This document shows, in pieces, positions 24,961-32,410 of a DNA stretch of 64,000 bases. Within the stretch, counting starts at the first letter, position 1. Every line of letters starts with the position of its first letter. The stretch is from assembly GCA_033856025.1 (NCBI GenBank), contig JAWVFQ010000037.1, positions 248,001 through 312,000 on the forward strand, in the 5' to 3' direction. Origin of the DNA: AC-38 sp033856025 (GTDB lineage: Bacteria > Actinomycetota > Thermoleophilia > Solirubrobacterales > Solirubrobacteraceae). Under the pieces are notes generated by a model. The model was not told where the DNA came from, ran no database searches, and was given only the letters and a program-made list of their open reading frames with translations. Both the position numbers and the translations under genes were made by a program.

Positions 24961-25632
24961 ATGGACACCCCACCGGTCGTATCGCCGCGGGACTGGGACG
25001 CCGCGCGCGAGGAGCTGCTCGTGAAGGAGAAGGAGCTGACCCGCGCCCGCGACGCGCTGGCCGCCGCGCGGCGCCGAGCGCCGTGGACGGCTGTGGACCG
25101 GGAATACGCCTTTGAGGGCCCGGACGGCCCGGCGAGCCTGCACGATCTGTTCGCGGGGCGCCGCCAGCTGATCGTCTACCGGTTCTTCTTCGAGCCCGGC
25201 GTGGCCGGCTGGCCCGAGCATGGTTGTCCCGGCTGCTCCTTCCTGGCCGATCAGGTCGGCCACCTGGCTCATCTGAACGCGCGCGACACGACCCTCGCAT
25301 TCGTCTCGCGCGCGCCGCAGGCCGACATCGTGCGCTGGAAGGCCCGGATGGGCTGGGACATCCCCTGGTACACGATCACCGACGACTTCGACGCCGACTT
25401 CGGCGTGGACGAGTGGCACGGCACCAACGCCCTCATCCGCGAGGGCGACCGCATCTTCCGCACCTACTTCGTCGACAGCCGCGGCGACGAGGCGATGGGC
25501 AGCACCTGGAGCTACCTGGACATCACCGCGCTCGGGCGCCAGGAGGAGTGGGAGGACTCCCCCGAGGGCTACCCGCAGGGTCCGCCCTATCGGTGGTGGA
25601 ACCTCCACGACGAGTACGAGGAGGCGTCATGA
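24961..25632 (+). CDS. DUF899 family thioredoxin-like protein
   Basis: A 223-residue DUF899 protein with a thioredoxin-like core: ELLVKEKELTRARDALAAAR, then FEGPDGPASLHDLFAGRRQLIVYRFFF split over residues ~52-78, the CPGCSFLADQ motif (CxxC), AFVSRAPQADI and the C-terminal WWNLHDEY box. Biochemical role not established. AAGGAG lies ahead of the ATG. It overlaps the next gene by 4 bases (ATGA), giving a two-gene operon with a dihydrofolate-reductase-like protein. Confidence 0.92.
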   Translation: MDTPPVVSPRDWDAAREELLVKEKELTRARDALAAARRRAPWTAVDREYAFEGPDGPASLHDLFAGRRQLIVYRFFFEPGVAGWPEHGCPGCSFLADQVGHLAHLNARDTTLAFVSRAPQADIVRWKARMGWDIPWYTITDDFDADFGVDEWHGTNALIREGDRIFRTYFVDSRGDEAMGSTWSYLDITALGRQEEWEDSPEGYPQGPPYRWWNLHDEYEEAS

Positions 25633-26267
25633 GCCAGGTGCGAGCGCACATCGCGGTCTCGGCGGACGGCTACGTCGCCGGGCCCAACCAGAGCGAGGAG
25701 AGCCCGCTCGGCGAGGGCGGCGAGAGCCTGCACGACTGGTTCTTCCCGCTGCGGGCCTTCCGCGAGCCCCACGGGATGGAAGGCGGGGAGGTGAATGCGA
25801 GCAGCGCCGTCGTGGAGGAAGGCTTGGCGAACGTCGGCGCCGAGATCATGGGCCGGGGGAAGTTCGGAGGCGGCCCCGGGCCGTGGGGCACGGATCCCTG
25901 GACGGGCTGGTGGGGCGAGAGCCCACCGTTCCACATGCCCGTCTTCGTGCTCACCCACCACGCGCGCGACCCGCTCACGCTCTCGGACACCACCTTCACC
26001 TTCGTCACCGACGGGATCGAGGCGGCCCTGGAGCAGGCCAGGGCGGCGGCCGCCGGCCAGGACGTCCTGCTCGGCGGCGGCGCCGACTCGATCAACCAGT
26101 ACCTGGCGGCCGGGCTCGTGGACGAGCTCGAGCTGCGCGTGGTCCCGCTGGTGCTCGGCGCCGGGGCCCGGCTGTTCGAGGGCGTCGGGCCGGATCTGAA
26201 GCTGGAGCAGGTCCGGGCAGTCGAGGCACCCGGAGTCACTCACCTGAAGTACCGCGTCTTGCCCTGA
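25629..26267 (+). CDS. dihydrofolate reductase family protein (RibD C-terminal fold)
   Basis: A 212-residue protein with the DHFR/RibD-C fold: N-terminal RAHIAVSADGYVAGPNQ, central GAEIMGRGKFGG, PVFVLTHHARDPL, and the NADPH-binding loop VLLGGGADSINQYLAAGLVDEL. Members of this group are reductases of unknown substrate and not the essential folA enzyme. It is the second gene of the DUF899 operon. Its stop is only 5 bases from attL of the integrated element, so any downstream gene or terminator it once had has been displaced by 11 kb. Confidence 0.88.
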   Translation: MSQVRAHIAVSADGYVAGPNQSEESPLGEGGESLHDWFFPLRAFREPHGMEGGEVNASSAVVEEGLANVGAEIMGRGKFGGGPGPWGTDPWTGWWGESPPFHMPVFVLTHHARDPLTLSDTTFTFVTDGIEAALEQARAAAAGQDVLLGGGADSINQYLAAGLVDELELRVVPLVLGAGARLFEGVGPDLKLEQVRAVEAPGVTHLKYRVLP

Positions 26268-26272
26268 CGCCC

Positions 26273-26316
<44 letters not shown>

Positions 26317-26436
26317 GGGGCTAGGGGGTTCAACCGCAGATCACCGCTACCGACCGCAGGCCGCTGAAAGCTGCCTATTTGCGGGGGAAGCGCGCACCAC
26401 TACTCCCCACAGCCCACCGAGGCCAACCGGCAGCAC

Positions 26437-26469
26437 AAGGGCGTAATAAGGGCGCGACAAGGGCGCGCT
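26437..26469 (+). repeat. left-end array of three 11-bp AAGGGCG units
   Basis: AAGGGCG begins at 26437, 26448 and 26459, so the copies are exactly 11 bp apart (units AAGGGCGTAAT, AAGGGCGCGAC, AAGGGCGCGCT). Similar pairs lie at 37354 near the right end and, inverted, at 32342 upstream of int. Phased short repeats beside the att core are the usual form of integrase arm-binding sites. In the circular form this array would lie about 120 bp from the core. Confidence 0.7.
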
Positions 26470-26839
26470 AGCTGTAGTCGTCTACCCAACCGAGCAGGAG
26501 GATGGCCCGCGTAGCCGGGACAACCTCCTCGTCGGGCAGGGCCTCGTACCGGTCGTCAAGCTCGCCATGAAGCCCGCTGACCAGGGCTAGGAGCCCTTCC
26601 AGCGCTAGCCACTGGCGAGCGCGAACCTCCCGCGCGACGGCGGCTAGCTCACCCGCAAGTGCCCGGTCGTCGGAGGTCGCCTCGTCGTAGACGGCGGCGT
26701 CGTACGGGTCCGCCCAGGCAGCGCGCGTCGTGCCGAACTCCATCCCCTCGCCGGGCCGCATGGCCGGTTCCTCACCGATTGCCGCGACCAACGCCCCCAG
26801 CCGCCGGGCGCGAGTGGTAGCGGGCTCACCACCGGCCAT
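26468..26839 (-). CDS. hypothetical protein, element leftward operon gene 5
   Basis: A 123-residue acidic protein I do not recognise (MAGGEPATTRARRLGALVAA at the start, VPATRAILLLGWVDDYS at the end). It is mostly alpha-helical by composition. It overlaps the preceding zinc-ribbon gene by 14 bases and is the last gene of the leftward operon 28459 to 26468. Its stop abuts the left arm-site array. A role in the element's own biology is likely from position only. Confidence 0.6.
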   Translation of the reverse strand: MAGGEPATTRARRLGALVAAIGEEPAMRPGEGMEFGTTRAAWADPYDAAVYDEATSDDRALAGELAAVAREVRARQWLALEGLLALVSGLHGELDDRYEALPDEEVVPATRAILLLGWVDDYS

Positions 26840-27014
26840 GACGGATGGCGTGTCGTTGGCTACGGTCGGCGGTGCCGCGTTCCTTTTCGACTATCGCTTC
26901 TAGGTCTTGGTTCGGGCAGTCGAGGCGTTCGATGTCGAGACCGGCGTCGTGGAGTACGGCGCGGTCCAGGTCGCTGATCACTTCGCCGCAGTAGGGGCAG
27001 CCGTCGTCGGCCAT
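26826..27014 (-). CDS. small protein with a CxxC pair, element operon gene 4
   Basis: A 62-residue protein starting MADDGCPYCGEVISDLDRAV. CPYC near the N-terminus and a later single Cys (RLDCPNQ) suggest a half zinc ribbon. It is followed by a charged tail rich in Arg and His. Overlaps its neighbours on both sides (1 base with the 27014 gene, 14 bases with the 26468 gene), which supports it as a real operon member despite its size. No family recognised. Confidence 0.55.
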   Translation of the reverse strand: MADDGCPYCGEVISDLDRAVLHDAGLDIERLDCPNQDLEAIVEKERGTADRSQRHAIRHGRW

Positions 27015-27517
27015 CAGGTTGGCTCCGCAAGACCGCCCGTGAGCGCGCCACGCCGGAAGTCGACCAGCTGGTCGTGCGCACGCTGTTCGGCCGGGGTCGT
27101 CGCGACAGTCCGGCCCGGTAGGTCTGCCTCATGCCGTGCCATCGCCTCTGCGACGTCGTCCGGGGCGTGCGCGACGTGGTGGGCCCACGCAGGGTCGCTC
27201 AGGACAGCCGCGCGCCGGTCCTCGGGCAGGGCGTAGTAGATGCCGACGAGCCGGTCAGGTTCCAAGACTCCAAGCAGGTCGAGGACTGCTGCCTTGCCGG
27301 GTCCTCCCCGGCGGAGCATCCGAACGGCGTTCGTACAGAGCCGGTCGGCGTCACCGGCTCCCGCCGCCTGCACCGCGTCCAGCAAGTTGAGCGGCACAGG
27401 CGACGGGTCGGTGGCGACCGCGACCCTGTGGGTTACGTCTTCGCTGTCGAGGTCCGGCCTACGCGCCAGCAGGGCAAACCGTCGAGCGAACAGGGCTATG
27501 CGGTCGGCGCGGTGCAT
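27014..27517 (-). CDS. hypothetical protein, element operon gene 3
   Basis: A 167-residue helical protein with no recognised family. I take the ATG at 27517 (MHRADRIALFARRFALLARR) because it overlaps the stop of the upstream gene as TGATG, a classic coupling arrangement; the frame itself is open to 27574. The middle has GPGKAAVLDLLGVLEPDRLVG, which is Gly/Leu-rich but not a P-loop. Expressed with the phage-scaffold-like gene before it. Confidence 0.6.
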   Translation of the reverse strand: MHRADRIALFARRFALLARRPDLDSEDVTHRVAVATDPSPVPLNLLDAVQAAGAGDADRLCTNAVRMLRRGGPGKAAVLDLLGVLEPDRLVGIYYALPEDRRAAVLSDPAWAHHVAHAPDDVAEAMARHEADLPGRTVATTPAEQRAHDQLVDFRRGALTGGLAEPT

Positions 27518-27828
27518 CAGTCGCCGGCCACCGTGACGCGGCCTCGCGTGGAACTCGGCATCCCGTTCAACCATTCACGCGGGTAGCCGGAATCCGCTGC
27601 GCGCGCCTGCGGCGGTCGAGCCGTGTCCAGCGGCCCTGCGTGTCCTAGCTCCCCCACCGGAAGGGATGACGCCAACAGCGCGAGCACTTGCTCGGTCCCG
27701 ACCGGGTCAGCGTCGTACAAGCGGCGGTAGTGCTCCTTGCGGGCGGGTGAGAACTTCCCGGCTCGCACCGCTTCGTCCAGGACTGCCTCGCGGTGCGCCG
27801 TGCCCATGTCGATCTCTCGGCTAGGCAT
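27517..27828 (-). CDS. phage scaffold/prohead-protease-like small protein, element operon gene 2
   Basis: A 103-residue protein. Residues 14-56 (EAVLDEAVRAGKFSPARKEH, then YRRLYDADPVGTEQVLALLA) follow the pattern typical of the C-terminal part of Mu-I-like prohead protease/scaffold proteins (A-V-x-x-G-K-hydrophobic-x-P-A-x-R-x-x-Y ... D-P-x-G ... L-x-x-L). No protease domain is present. In a replication-type element without capsid genes, a free scaffold-like segment could act on a helper phage capsid; that is inference. The similarity is short and read by eye. It overlaps the 27821 gene by 8 bases and the next gene by TGATG. Confidence 0.55.
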   Translation of the reverse strand: MPSREIDMGTAHREAVLDEAVRAGKFSPARKEHYRRLYDADPVGTEQVLALLASSLPVGELGHAGPLDTARPPQARAADSGYPREWLNGMPSSTRGRVTVAGD

Positions 27829-28459
27829 GGGTCACCGCTCCGAGCAGGGCGTCTAGGTCCGGCGGTGCCTGTGGCGGCGTTGCCAGGAACCGCTCCCATC
27901 CGATGTGTTCCCCGCCGAGCGGTCCGTCACCGGCCGTCCGCCGGAGCCAGCGCGCCAGCCGGTCTACGTCTCCGACCTCCGCGTCAGCTTCGGCAAGGAT
28001 GCGCCGGGCCTCTTCGCGCTTGGCCTCGGCGGCAGCGCTCCGGTCCTTGAGCTCGGCCTGCCACCCCGGTTCGCTGTCCTTAATCGTCCGGACAGCTTCG
28101 TCGAGGAACTGTGCGAATCCCTCAGACCAAGCATCCATCCTGCGCTTGACGTCGGCGCGGGCGGCGGTGCGGTCCGCCTCGGCGGTGCGGTCCGGTTGGT
28201 CCGGCTCGCTGTCCGCCCGGAAGCCAGCGGCAAGGGCGGCTGAATGCGCGGCGTCCTCCGCCTCGTACTTGGCCTCCAGGGTTCGCCGCTCCTCCTCTAG
28301 CTCGCGGTGTTGGGCCAGCATCCGTGCGTGGGTCCGGCTCAGGGCGTCGAGCTCGGGCCAGGTCCCCTGCGGCAGCCACCCTGGACGCCTCAGCGCCGGT
28401 TGGCCGTTCAGCAGCTTGTGGTACCTCCTCACGGGGGTTACTCCTTTCGGTTGTGCCAC
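27821..28459 (-). CDS. coiled-coil protein, element operon gene 1
   Basis: A 212-residue protein opening MAQPKGVTPVRRYHKLLNGQ. Residues about 40-170 are very rich in Ala, Glu, Arg and Gln with long uninterrupted helix (ARMLAQHRELEEERRTLEAK and EAKREEARRILAEADAEVG), so a long coiled coil is expected. No family recognised. It is the promoter-proximal gene of the leftward operon; the start follows AAGGAG on the minus strand. Divergent from the HGG protein gene across 110 bases that must hold both promoters. Confidence 0.65.
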   Translation of the reverse strand: MAQPKGVTPVRRYHKLLNGQPALRRPGWLPQGTWPELDALSRTHARMLAQHRELEEERRTLEAKYEAEDAAHSAALAAGFRADSEPDQPDRTAEADRTAARADVKRRMDAWSEGFAQFLDEAVRTIKDSEPGWQAELKDRSAAAEAKREEARRILAEADAEVGDVDRLARWLRRTAGDGPLGGEHIGWERFLATPPQAPPDLDALLGAVTHA

Positions 28460-28569
28460 TTATTAGCCCTCTCACCTTACGGCATATAGCGGCGTTTCAC
28501 TCTAAATGCCCGAGAGTTGCCCTAACCTGCTGGGAAACTCATGACCACCAAGCCGCCGGAGGGAGCACC

Positions 28570-29154
28570 ATGACCCACGACCTGAACTACCGCGACGACC
28601 ACCCGCTGTGCGGGGCGCGCAAGCGCAACGGCGAGACCTGCCGGGCGTTCGCCGGCCAGGGCACCGACCACCATGGAGTAGGGCGCTGCAAGTTCCACGG
28701 AGGGGCCACCCGAACCCACCGGCAAGGTGCCGTCGTCACCGAGGCGAAGCAGCGGATGGTCGCCCTCGGGCAGGCCCTCGACATCCCACCGCATGAGGCC
28801 CTACTGACCGCCCTACACCTGACCGCCGGACACGTCGCCTACCTGAACATCGAGGTCAGCCAACTGCCCGAGGTCACCACGCATGAGGCCCGAGTTCTTG
28901 TGGAGCTCCACGGGGCCGAACGCGACCGCATGGCCCGGATCGCCAAGGCGTGCATCGACGCCGGTGTAGAGGCCAAGCGGGTGCAGCTAGCCGAGCAGTT
29001 CGGCGAGCAGCTGGCCGACTTCATCAAGGGGTTCCTGGGCGACCTCGTCCTGACCAAGGACCAGGAGCGCGCGGCACCCGACCTAGTCCGACGGCACCTA
29101 GCCCGGCTAGAGGCCCTGCCGCTCGACGCAGCGGAGGCGACGGCAGCGGCCTAG
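28570..29154 (+). CDS. HGG-motif protein, small-terminase-like
   Basis: A 194-residue protein whose N-terminal 50 residues carry a probable zinc-binding module: LCGARKRNGETCRAF (Cys14, Cys24), GRCKFHGGATRTH (Cys40, His43). This CxxxxxxGxxC...RCxxHGG pattern is common in phages and integrative elements, often in proteins annotated as small terminase subunits or linked to packaging genes. The rest is helical with no motif. Strong GGAGGGAG ribosome site 6-13 bases before the ATG. No large terminase is present in the element, as in satellites that redirect a helper's packaging; the function here is inferred. Confidence 0.7.
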   Translation: MTHDLNYRDDHPLCGARKRNGETCRAFAGQGTDHHGVGRCKFHGGATRTHRQGAVVTEAKQRMVALGQALDIPPHEALLTALHLTAGHVAYLNIEVSQLPEVTTHEARVLVELHGAERDRMARIAKACIDAGVEAKRVQLAEQFGEQLADFIKGFLGDLVLTKDQERAAPDLVRRHLARLEALPLDAAEATAAA

Positions 29155-29495
29155 CCGCCGAGACTCCCTGGTAACGGCCACTTTCGGGGGCGCCCGGGCG
29201 GCTCCGGAGCATTTTCCCGCCGGTTGGGGCGTTACGGTAGTTAGCAGGCACTCAGTAGGCCCCGTACCTGTGGACCAAGGGGGCGATGGGGAGCGGTTCC
29301 AAGCGACTGCGCCTCCGTCCCCAAGCGGCACCAGCCGTGGGAAACAGGAGTAGGTGCCAAGCGCGCGTAGTGGTCATCCGCGCGTCGGTAGTCCGGAGCT
29401 TGGTCCGGGAGTCGGGGGCGACTCAGAACAGACCTGTCCACACCGGGCAGGCGGGTTCTGAGTCCTGCCTGCCCTGACCCCCAAGGAGGTCAGCA
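29155..29495 (+). promoter_or_regulatory. 341-base non-coding leader with interleaved inverted repeats
   Basis: No credible gene. Near its end two perfect inverted repeats interleave: GACTCAGAAC (29420-29429) with GTTCTGAGTC (29455-29464), and GGGCAGGC (29445-29452) with GCCTGCCC (29467-29474). The second arm of each lies just before the AAGGAGG ribosome site of the excisionase-like gene at 29496. The two hairpins cannot easily form together because the joining loops are 2 bases, so they may be alternative states or a DNA-level operator. The remainder (29155-29415) shows nothing I can name. Confidence 0.5.
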
Positions 29496-29741
29496 ATGGC
29501 AACCGCTACCGACCCGCGTGGAACCGATCCGCGGACACCGCTCCTAGGCGAGGACGGCAAGCCCCGCAGGCTCATGACCGTCGAGGAGGCAGCCGACCTG
29601 CTCGGCGTCACGCCCCGCCACGCCTGGCGTGCCGTCGAAGAAGGACGTCTCGGCAAGACCAAGCTCAACCGGCTTGTCCGCATTCACCCGGACGACCTCG
29701 AGAAGTACATCGAGGAGTGCCGGAGCGAGGGGACCGCGTGA
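29496..29741 (+). CDS. excisionase/AlpA-family helix-turn-helix protein
   Basis: An 81-residue protein with a MerR-like excisionase HTH: LMTVEEAADLLGVTPRHAWR, AVEEGRLGKTKLNRLVRIHP and DDLEKYIEE. The motif (T-V-E-E-A-A-x-L-L-G-V-T...V-R-I-x-x-D-D-L) is the family signature. In integrative elements such proteins act as excisionases or AlpA-like activators. Here it is the first gene of the primase-helicase operon and not next to int, so activation of the replication module is as likely as excision. Strong AAGGAGG 7 bases before the ATG. Confidence 0.82.
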   Translation: MATATDPRGTDPRTPLLGEDGKPRRLMTVEEAADLLGVTPRHAWRAVEEGRLGKTKLNRLVRIHPDDLEKYIEECRSEGTA

Positions 29742-29742
29742 C

Positions 29743-30798
29743 ATGAGCCTCGACACACGACGCCCCCGGGGCCAGTCGAGAGACACCGGGGACGCCGAAC
29801 CGAAAGAAGGCGAGCGCAAGCCCGCGCCGAGCAACGCTAGCAGCGGGTGCGGCGGCTCAGACTTTCACCAGCACGCACCGCGTTTTCACTACACCTGCCC
29901 CGTGTGCGGCGGCATCGGGAAGCTGACGGTGCAGCGCCGGGCGCGGCGGGGGTGGTGGGTCAACTGCTGGAACGCAGAATGCAGCGCCCTCGGGTCGGAC
30001 TACCTGCGTGAAGTGGCGAAGGCGGTCGGAGCGCCGGGCGGCGGGGCGCTGCTGGATAACCCTCCTCGGTGGCTCGGCGAGCCGTGCCAGGGTGCCCGTT
30101 CGAGTCGCACGGCTCCGGCCGCCCTCCCCTCGGCGGCGCGAATCGACGGATGGCAGGAGCAGCTATTCGCAAACGACGACGCCCTTGCCTACCTGCTCGA
30201 CACGCGCGGGTTGACGGTTGCGGGGATCCGGAAGCGGCGCATCGGCTATGACGGCGAGGCGTTCACGATCCCTATCTACGACCGGCGCGGGAGGCTCACC
30301 AACCTGCGCCGTCGCGGTTGGCCGGCACCGTTCCGGCGACCCGGCGGTCAGGCGTACAAGTACGCCGGGCTAGCGGGCCGCAATCAACGGAACGGCGGTA
30401 TCCAGCTGTACCCCGATGTTCCGGGTAGCGGGGTGCTAGTCCTGTGCGAGGGGGAGTTTGATGCATTGCTCCTCAGGCGCCACGGGCTCCAAGCCATCAC
30501 TGGCACCGCCGGTACGAAGTGGCTAGACCGGTGGGACCGCCGCGTCAGGCGACGGCGACTCGCGGTGGTCTACGACGCCGGAGAACGCGCCGAGGCGATC
30601 GCCGCGTCCCGGGCTGAGGCCCTGTGTCGCGCCGAGGTAGACGCGTGGCCGGTGCAGCTATCGCGTGCCGGACTGAAGCCGAAGGAGGACGTCACCGACT
30701 GGTTCGTGAGGTACGGCCGGTCGGCAGAGGCCCTCAAGTCGCTGATCCGCGTCGAGCGGACGCGCTACCGCCGCCGGAGGAGAAGGCGGCATGGCTAG
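29743..30798 (+). CDS. DNA primase-like protein (zinc ribbon plus Toprim)
   Basis: A 351-residue protein. Zinc ribbon with Cys52, Cys55, Cys75 and Cys80 (YTCPVCGG...NCWNAEC), a middle linking domain with AFTIPIYDRRGRLTNLRRRG (DnaG catalytic-core N-part pattern), then Toprim: VLVLCEGEFDALLL (Glu236) and RRLAVVYDAGERAEAIAA. The usual DxDxAG metal motif is read as D278-A-G, two residues short, so the metal site looks altered. It starts 1 base after the excisionase-like stop and overlaps the helicase gene by 8 bases, so it should prime replication of the element. Confidence 0.8.
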   Translation: MSLDTRRPRGQSRDTGDAEPKEGERKPAPSNASSGCGGSDFHQHAPRFHYTCPVCGGIGKLTVQRRARRGWWVNCWNAECSALGSDYLREVAKAVGAPGGGALLDNPPRWLGEPCQGARSSRTAPAALPSAARIDGWQEQLFANDDALAYLLDTRGLTVAGIRKRRIGYDGEAFTIPIYDRRGRLTNLRRRGWPAPFRRPGGQAYKYAGLAGRNQRNGGIQLYPDVPGSGVLVLCEGEFDALLLRRHGLQAITGTAGTKWLDRWDRRVRRRRLAVVYDAGERAEAIAASRAEALCRAEVDAWPVQLSRAGLKPKEDVTDWFVRYGRSAEALKSLIRVERTRYRRRRRRRHG

Positions 30799-31852
30799 GG
30801 GTGACGTCAAGCACCCGAGCGGACTGGTCATCAGGCGAACGAATCTGGCGCGGGCGCGTCCGCCCCGGTGGGCATGGGACAAGCGTCTAGTCCTGGGCTA
30901 TCTCAACTTGCTGATCGGGCAGGAAGGAATCGGCAAGGGCACCCTGGTCGCGTGGATCGCGGCGCGCCTAACGCGCGGGACGTTGCCGGGCGATCTGGAA
31001 GGGACGCCGCGGAAGGTGGCGCTGATTGGCGACGAGGACAGCTACGACCACATCTGGACGCCCCGACTCAAGGTCGCCGGGGCGGACACCCAACTCGTCG
31101 AGCAAATCAAGGCTGGAACAGATGGAACGCTCGACGTAAGCACTGACGCGGATGCACTGAGCGAATATGTAGCGACAGAGCGAGTAGCACTGGTGTATTT
31201 CGACCAGCTGCTCGACAACCTCGGCTTCACCGATAGCTGGAAGGACAAGCAAGTACGCGACGCGCTGGCGCCGCTACGCAAGGTGGTCGACGCAACCGGG
31301 GCGGCGGTGCTCGCCTCAATGCACCCGAACAAGCGCGGCGGCTCGTTCCGTGATCGCATCTCAGGCACCGCCGCGTTCAATGCGATGAGTCGGTCGAGTC
31401 TGTACGTGGCGCCACACCCAACGGAACCTGGCCGGACAGTGGTCGTAAGGGCCAAGGGCAACTACAGCGTCGAGCCAGCGGCGTTCGAGTTCCGGATCGA
31501 GGAACAGGCCCTGACGCTGGGGCGCGGGAAGAAGCAGCGCATCCTGCCGACGAGTCGGATCACGGCCGAACGCGAAACTGACATCCGCGCCGACGAGCTA
31601 CTAGAAGCCGACGGTCGCGGACGGCGACGGGACGAGACGAGCAAGGCGGGCCTCGCCCGAGGGCTCCTCTCGGAGATGTTCGCGGATGGCAAGAAGCACA
31701 GGGTCCGGCGTGTCCAGCATCAGCTCCAGCGCGAGCACGGGCTAGGCCCGCGAGTCGTCACCCGTGCTGCAACCGAGCTCGGGTTCGAGAAGACGCAGGA
31801 GGGCTTTCCCGGGGTCTGGTTCTGGCGGGCACCGGGCGGGGACCAGCGGTGA
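30791..31852 (+). CDS. RepA/AAA_25-type replicative helicase or ATPase
   Basis: A 353-residue P-loop ATPase of the RecA/DnaB-like superfamily. Walker A GQEGIGKGT (residues 43-51), Walker B VALVYFDQ (132-139, Asp138), then the sensor region AAVLASMHPNKRGG and SGTAAFNAMSRSSLYV, as in RepA-type helicases of plasmids and phages. The C-terminal ~70 residues form a winged-helix-like region (GLARGLLSEMFADGKKHRV...GFPGVWFWRA). It is translationally coupled to the primase-like gene (8-base overlap), a common plasmid and satellite replication pair. Confidence 0.85.
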   Translation: MARGDVKHPSGLVIRRTNLARARPPRWAWDKRLVLGYLNLLIGQEGIGKGTLVAWIAARLTRGTLPGDLEGTPRKVALIGDEDSYDHIWTPRLKVAGADTQLVEQIKAGTDGTLDVSTDADALSEYVATERVALVYFDQLLDNLGFTDSWKDKQVRDALAPLRKVVDATGAAVLASMHPNKRGGSFRDRISGTAAFNAMSRSSLYVAPHPTEPGRTVVVRAKGNYSVEPAAFEFRIEEQALTLGRGKKQRILPTSRITAERETDIRADELLEADGRGRRRDETSKAGLARGLLSEMFADGKKHRVRRVQHQLQREHGLGPRVVTRAATELGFEKTQEGFPGVWFWRAPGGDQR

Positions 31853-31865
31853 GGTCCGGTATTTC

Positions 31866-31956
31866 AACTAGCCGCACTAACCTAACTAGCCTCACTGGCC
31901 TGTTAGCTGGGTTTTCGGGAGTCCCAGTGAGGTCAGTGACGCTAGTGGGGCTAGTT
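31866..31956. repeat. iteron-like cluster of AACTAGCCnCACT
   Basis: AACTAGCCGCACT at 31866 and AACTAGCCTCACT at 31884 are direct repeats 18 bp apart. The reverse complement occurs at 31944-31956 (AGTGGGGCTAGTT, exact with n=C) and in a mutated form at 31935-31947. CCTCACTGG (31890-31898) also pairs with CCAGTGAGG (31924-31932). The cluster begins 14 bases after the helicase stop and is more AT-rich than its surroundings. Confidence 0.6.
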
Positions 31957-32341
31957 GGTCCTATACGCACCGCTGGCGGGCGATGCCGCATACGGCAGAA
32001 CGGGCTCGGGGAGGTGCCGCCACGACCGACCTGGCCGGCCAATCGGCAGGTAGGCCAAGAGTGTCCGCCTGGCCCTGAGTGTGCCCCGCCCGCTACCGGG
32101 CCTGCGCCCTGCCGTAGCGGAGCCGTGCTGGGCGTAGCCGGACCGCACGGGGCGGGGCCTGGGGCAGGCCCAGGAACGCATCGCGCGGGCCTACAACCCG
32201 CGTTAGCAACCCGCCCGCACGGCGGGAACAGAACGTGGGTCCGCATCCCGCCGTGGAGGGGCGGAATCGCCTACCTGAACCGAAGGTCAGAAGTCAGCAA
32301 TGCCCCTACCTACGGGGCGGTACGACGTCACGGTGCAGGCG

Positions 32342-32359
32342 CGCCCTTATCACGCCCTT
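32342..32359 (-). repeat. inverted AAGGGCG pair upstream of the int operon
   Basis: On the minus strand AAGGGCGTGAT is followed by AAGGGCG, with the two AAGGGCG cores exactly 11 bp apart (32353-32359 and 32342-32348). Same unit and phasing as the arrays at both ends of the element. It lies 36 bases before the LexA box and 76 bases before the start of the int operon. This is the place where an integrase could regulate its own transcription. Confidence 0.65.
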
Positions 32360-32394
32360 TAGAAGTCACACAAATAGAGCTACGGTTCACCGAA

Positions 32395-32410
32395 TCGAAC
32401 GTATGTTCGA
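32395..32410. promoter_or_regulatory. LexA (SOS) box upstream of the int operon
   Basis: TCGAACGTATGTTCGA is a perfect 6-bp inverted repeat with a 4-bp spacer. It equals the actinobacterial LexA consensus TCGAAC-N4-GTTCGA. A TATGTT hexamer (TANNNT, possible -10) lies inside the box at 32402-32407, and the first gene of the int operon begins 24 bases downstream. LexA bound here should block the promoter until DNA damage. No lexA gene is in the window, so the box is assigned from consensus knowledge. Confidence 0.85.

Noticed and set aside
26317..26436. TATTTGCGGGGG near the left end, similar to the terminator loop at the right end
   Set aside because: Only about 11 bases match and no stem can form, so it is not counted as a second terminator or an extra repeat.
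28460..28569. A CI/Cro-type switch between the two divergent element operons
   Set aside because: No regulator gene lies at this promoter and no clear operator repeats are visible in the 110 bases.
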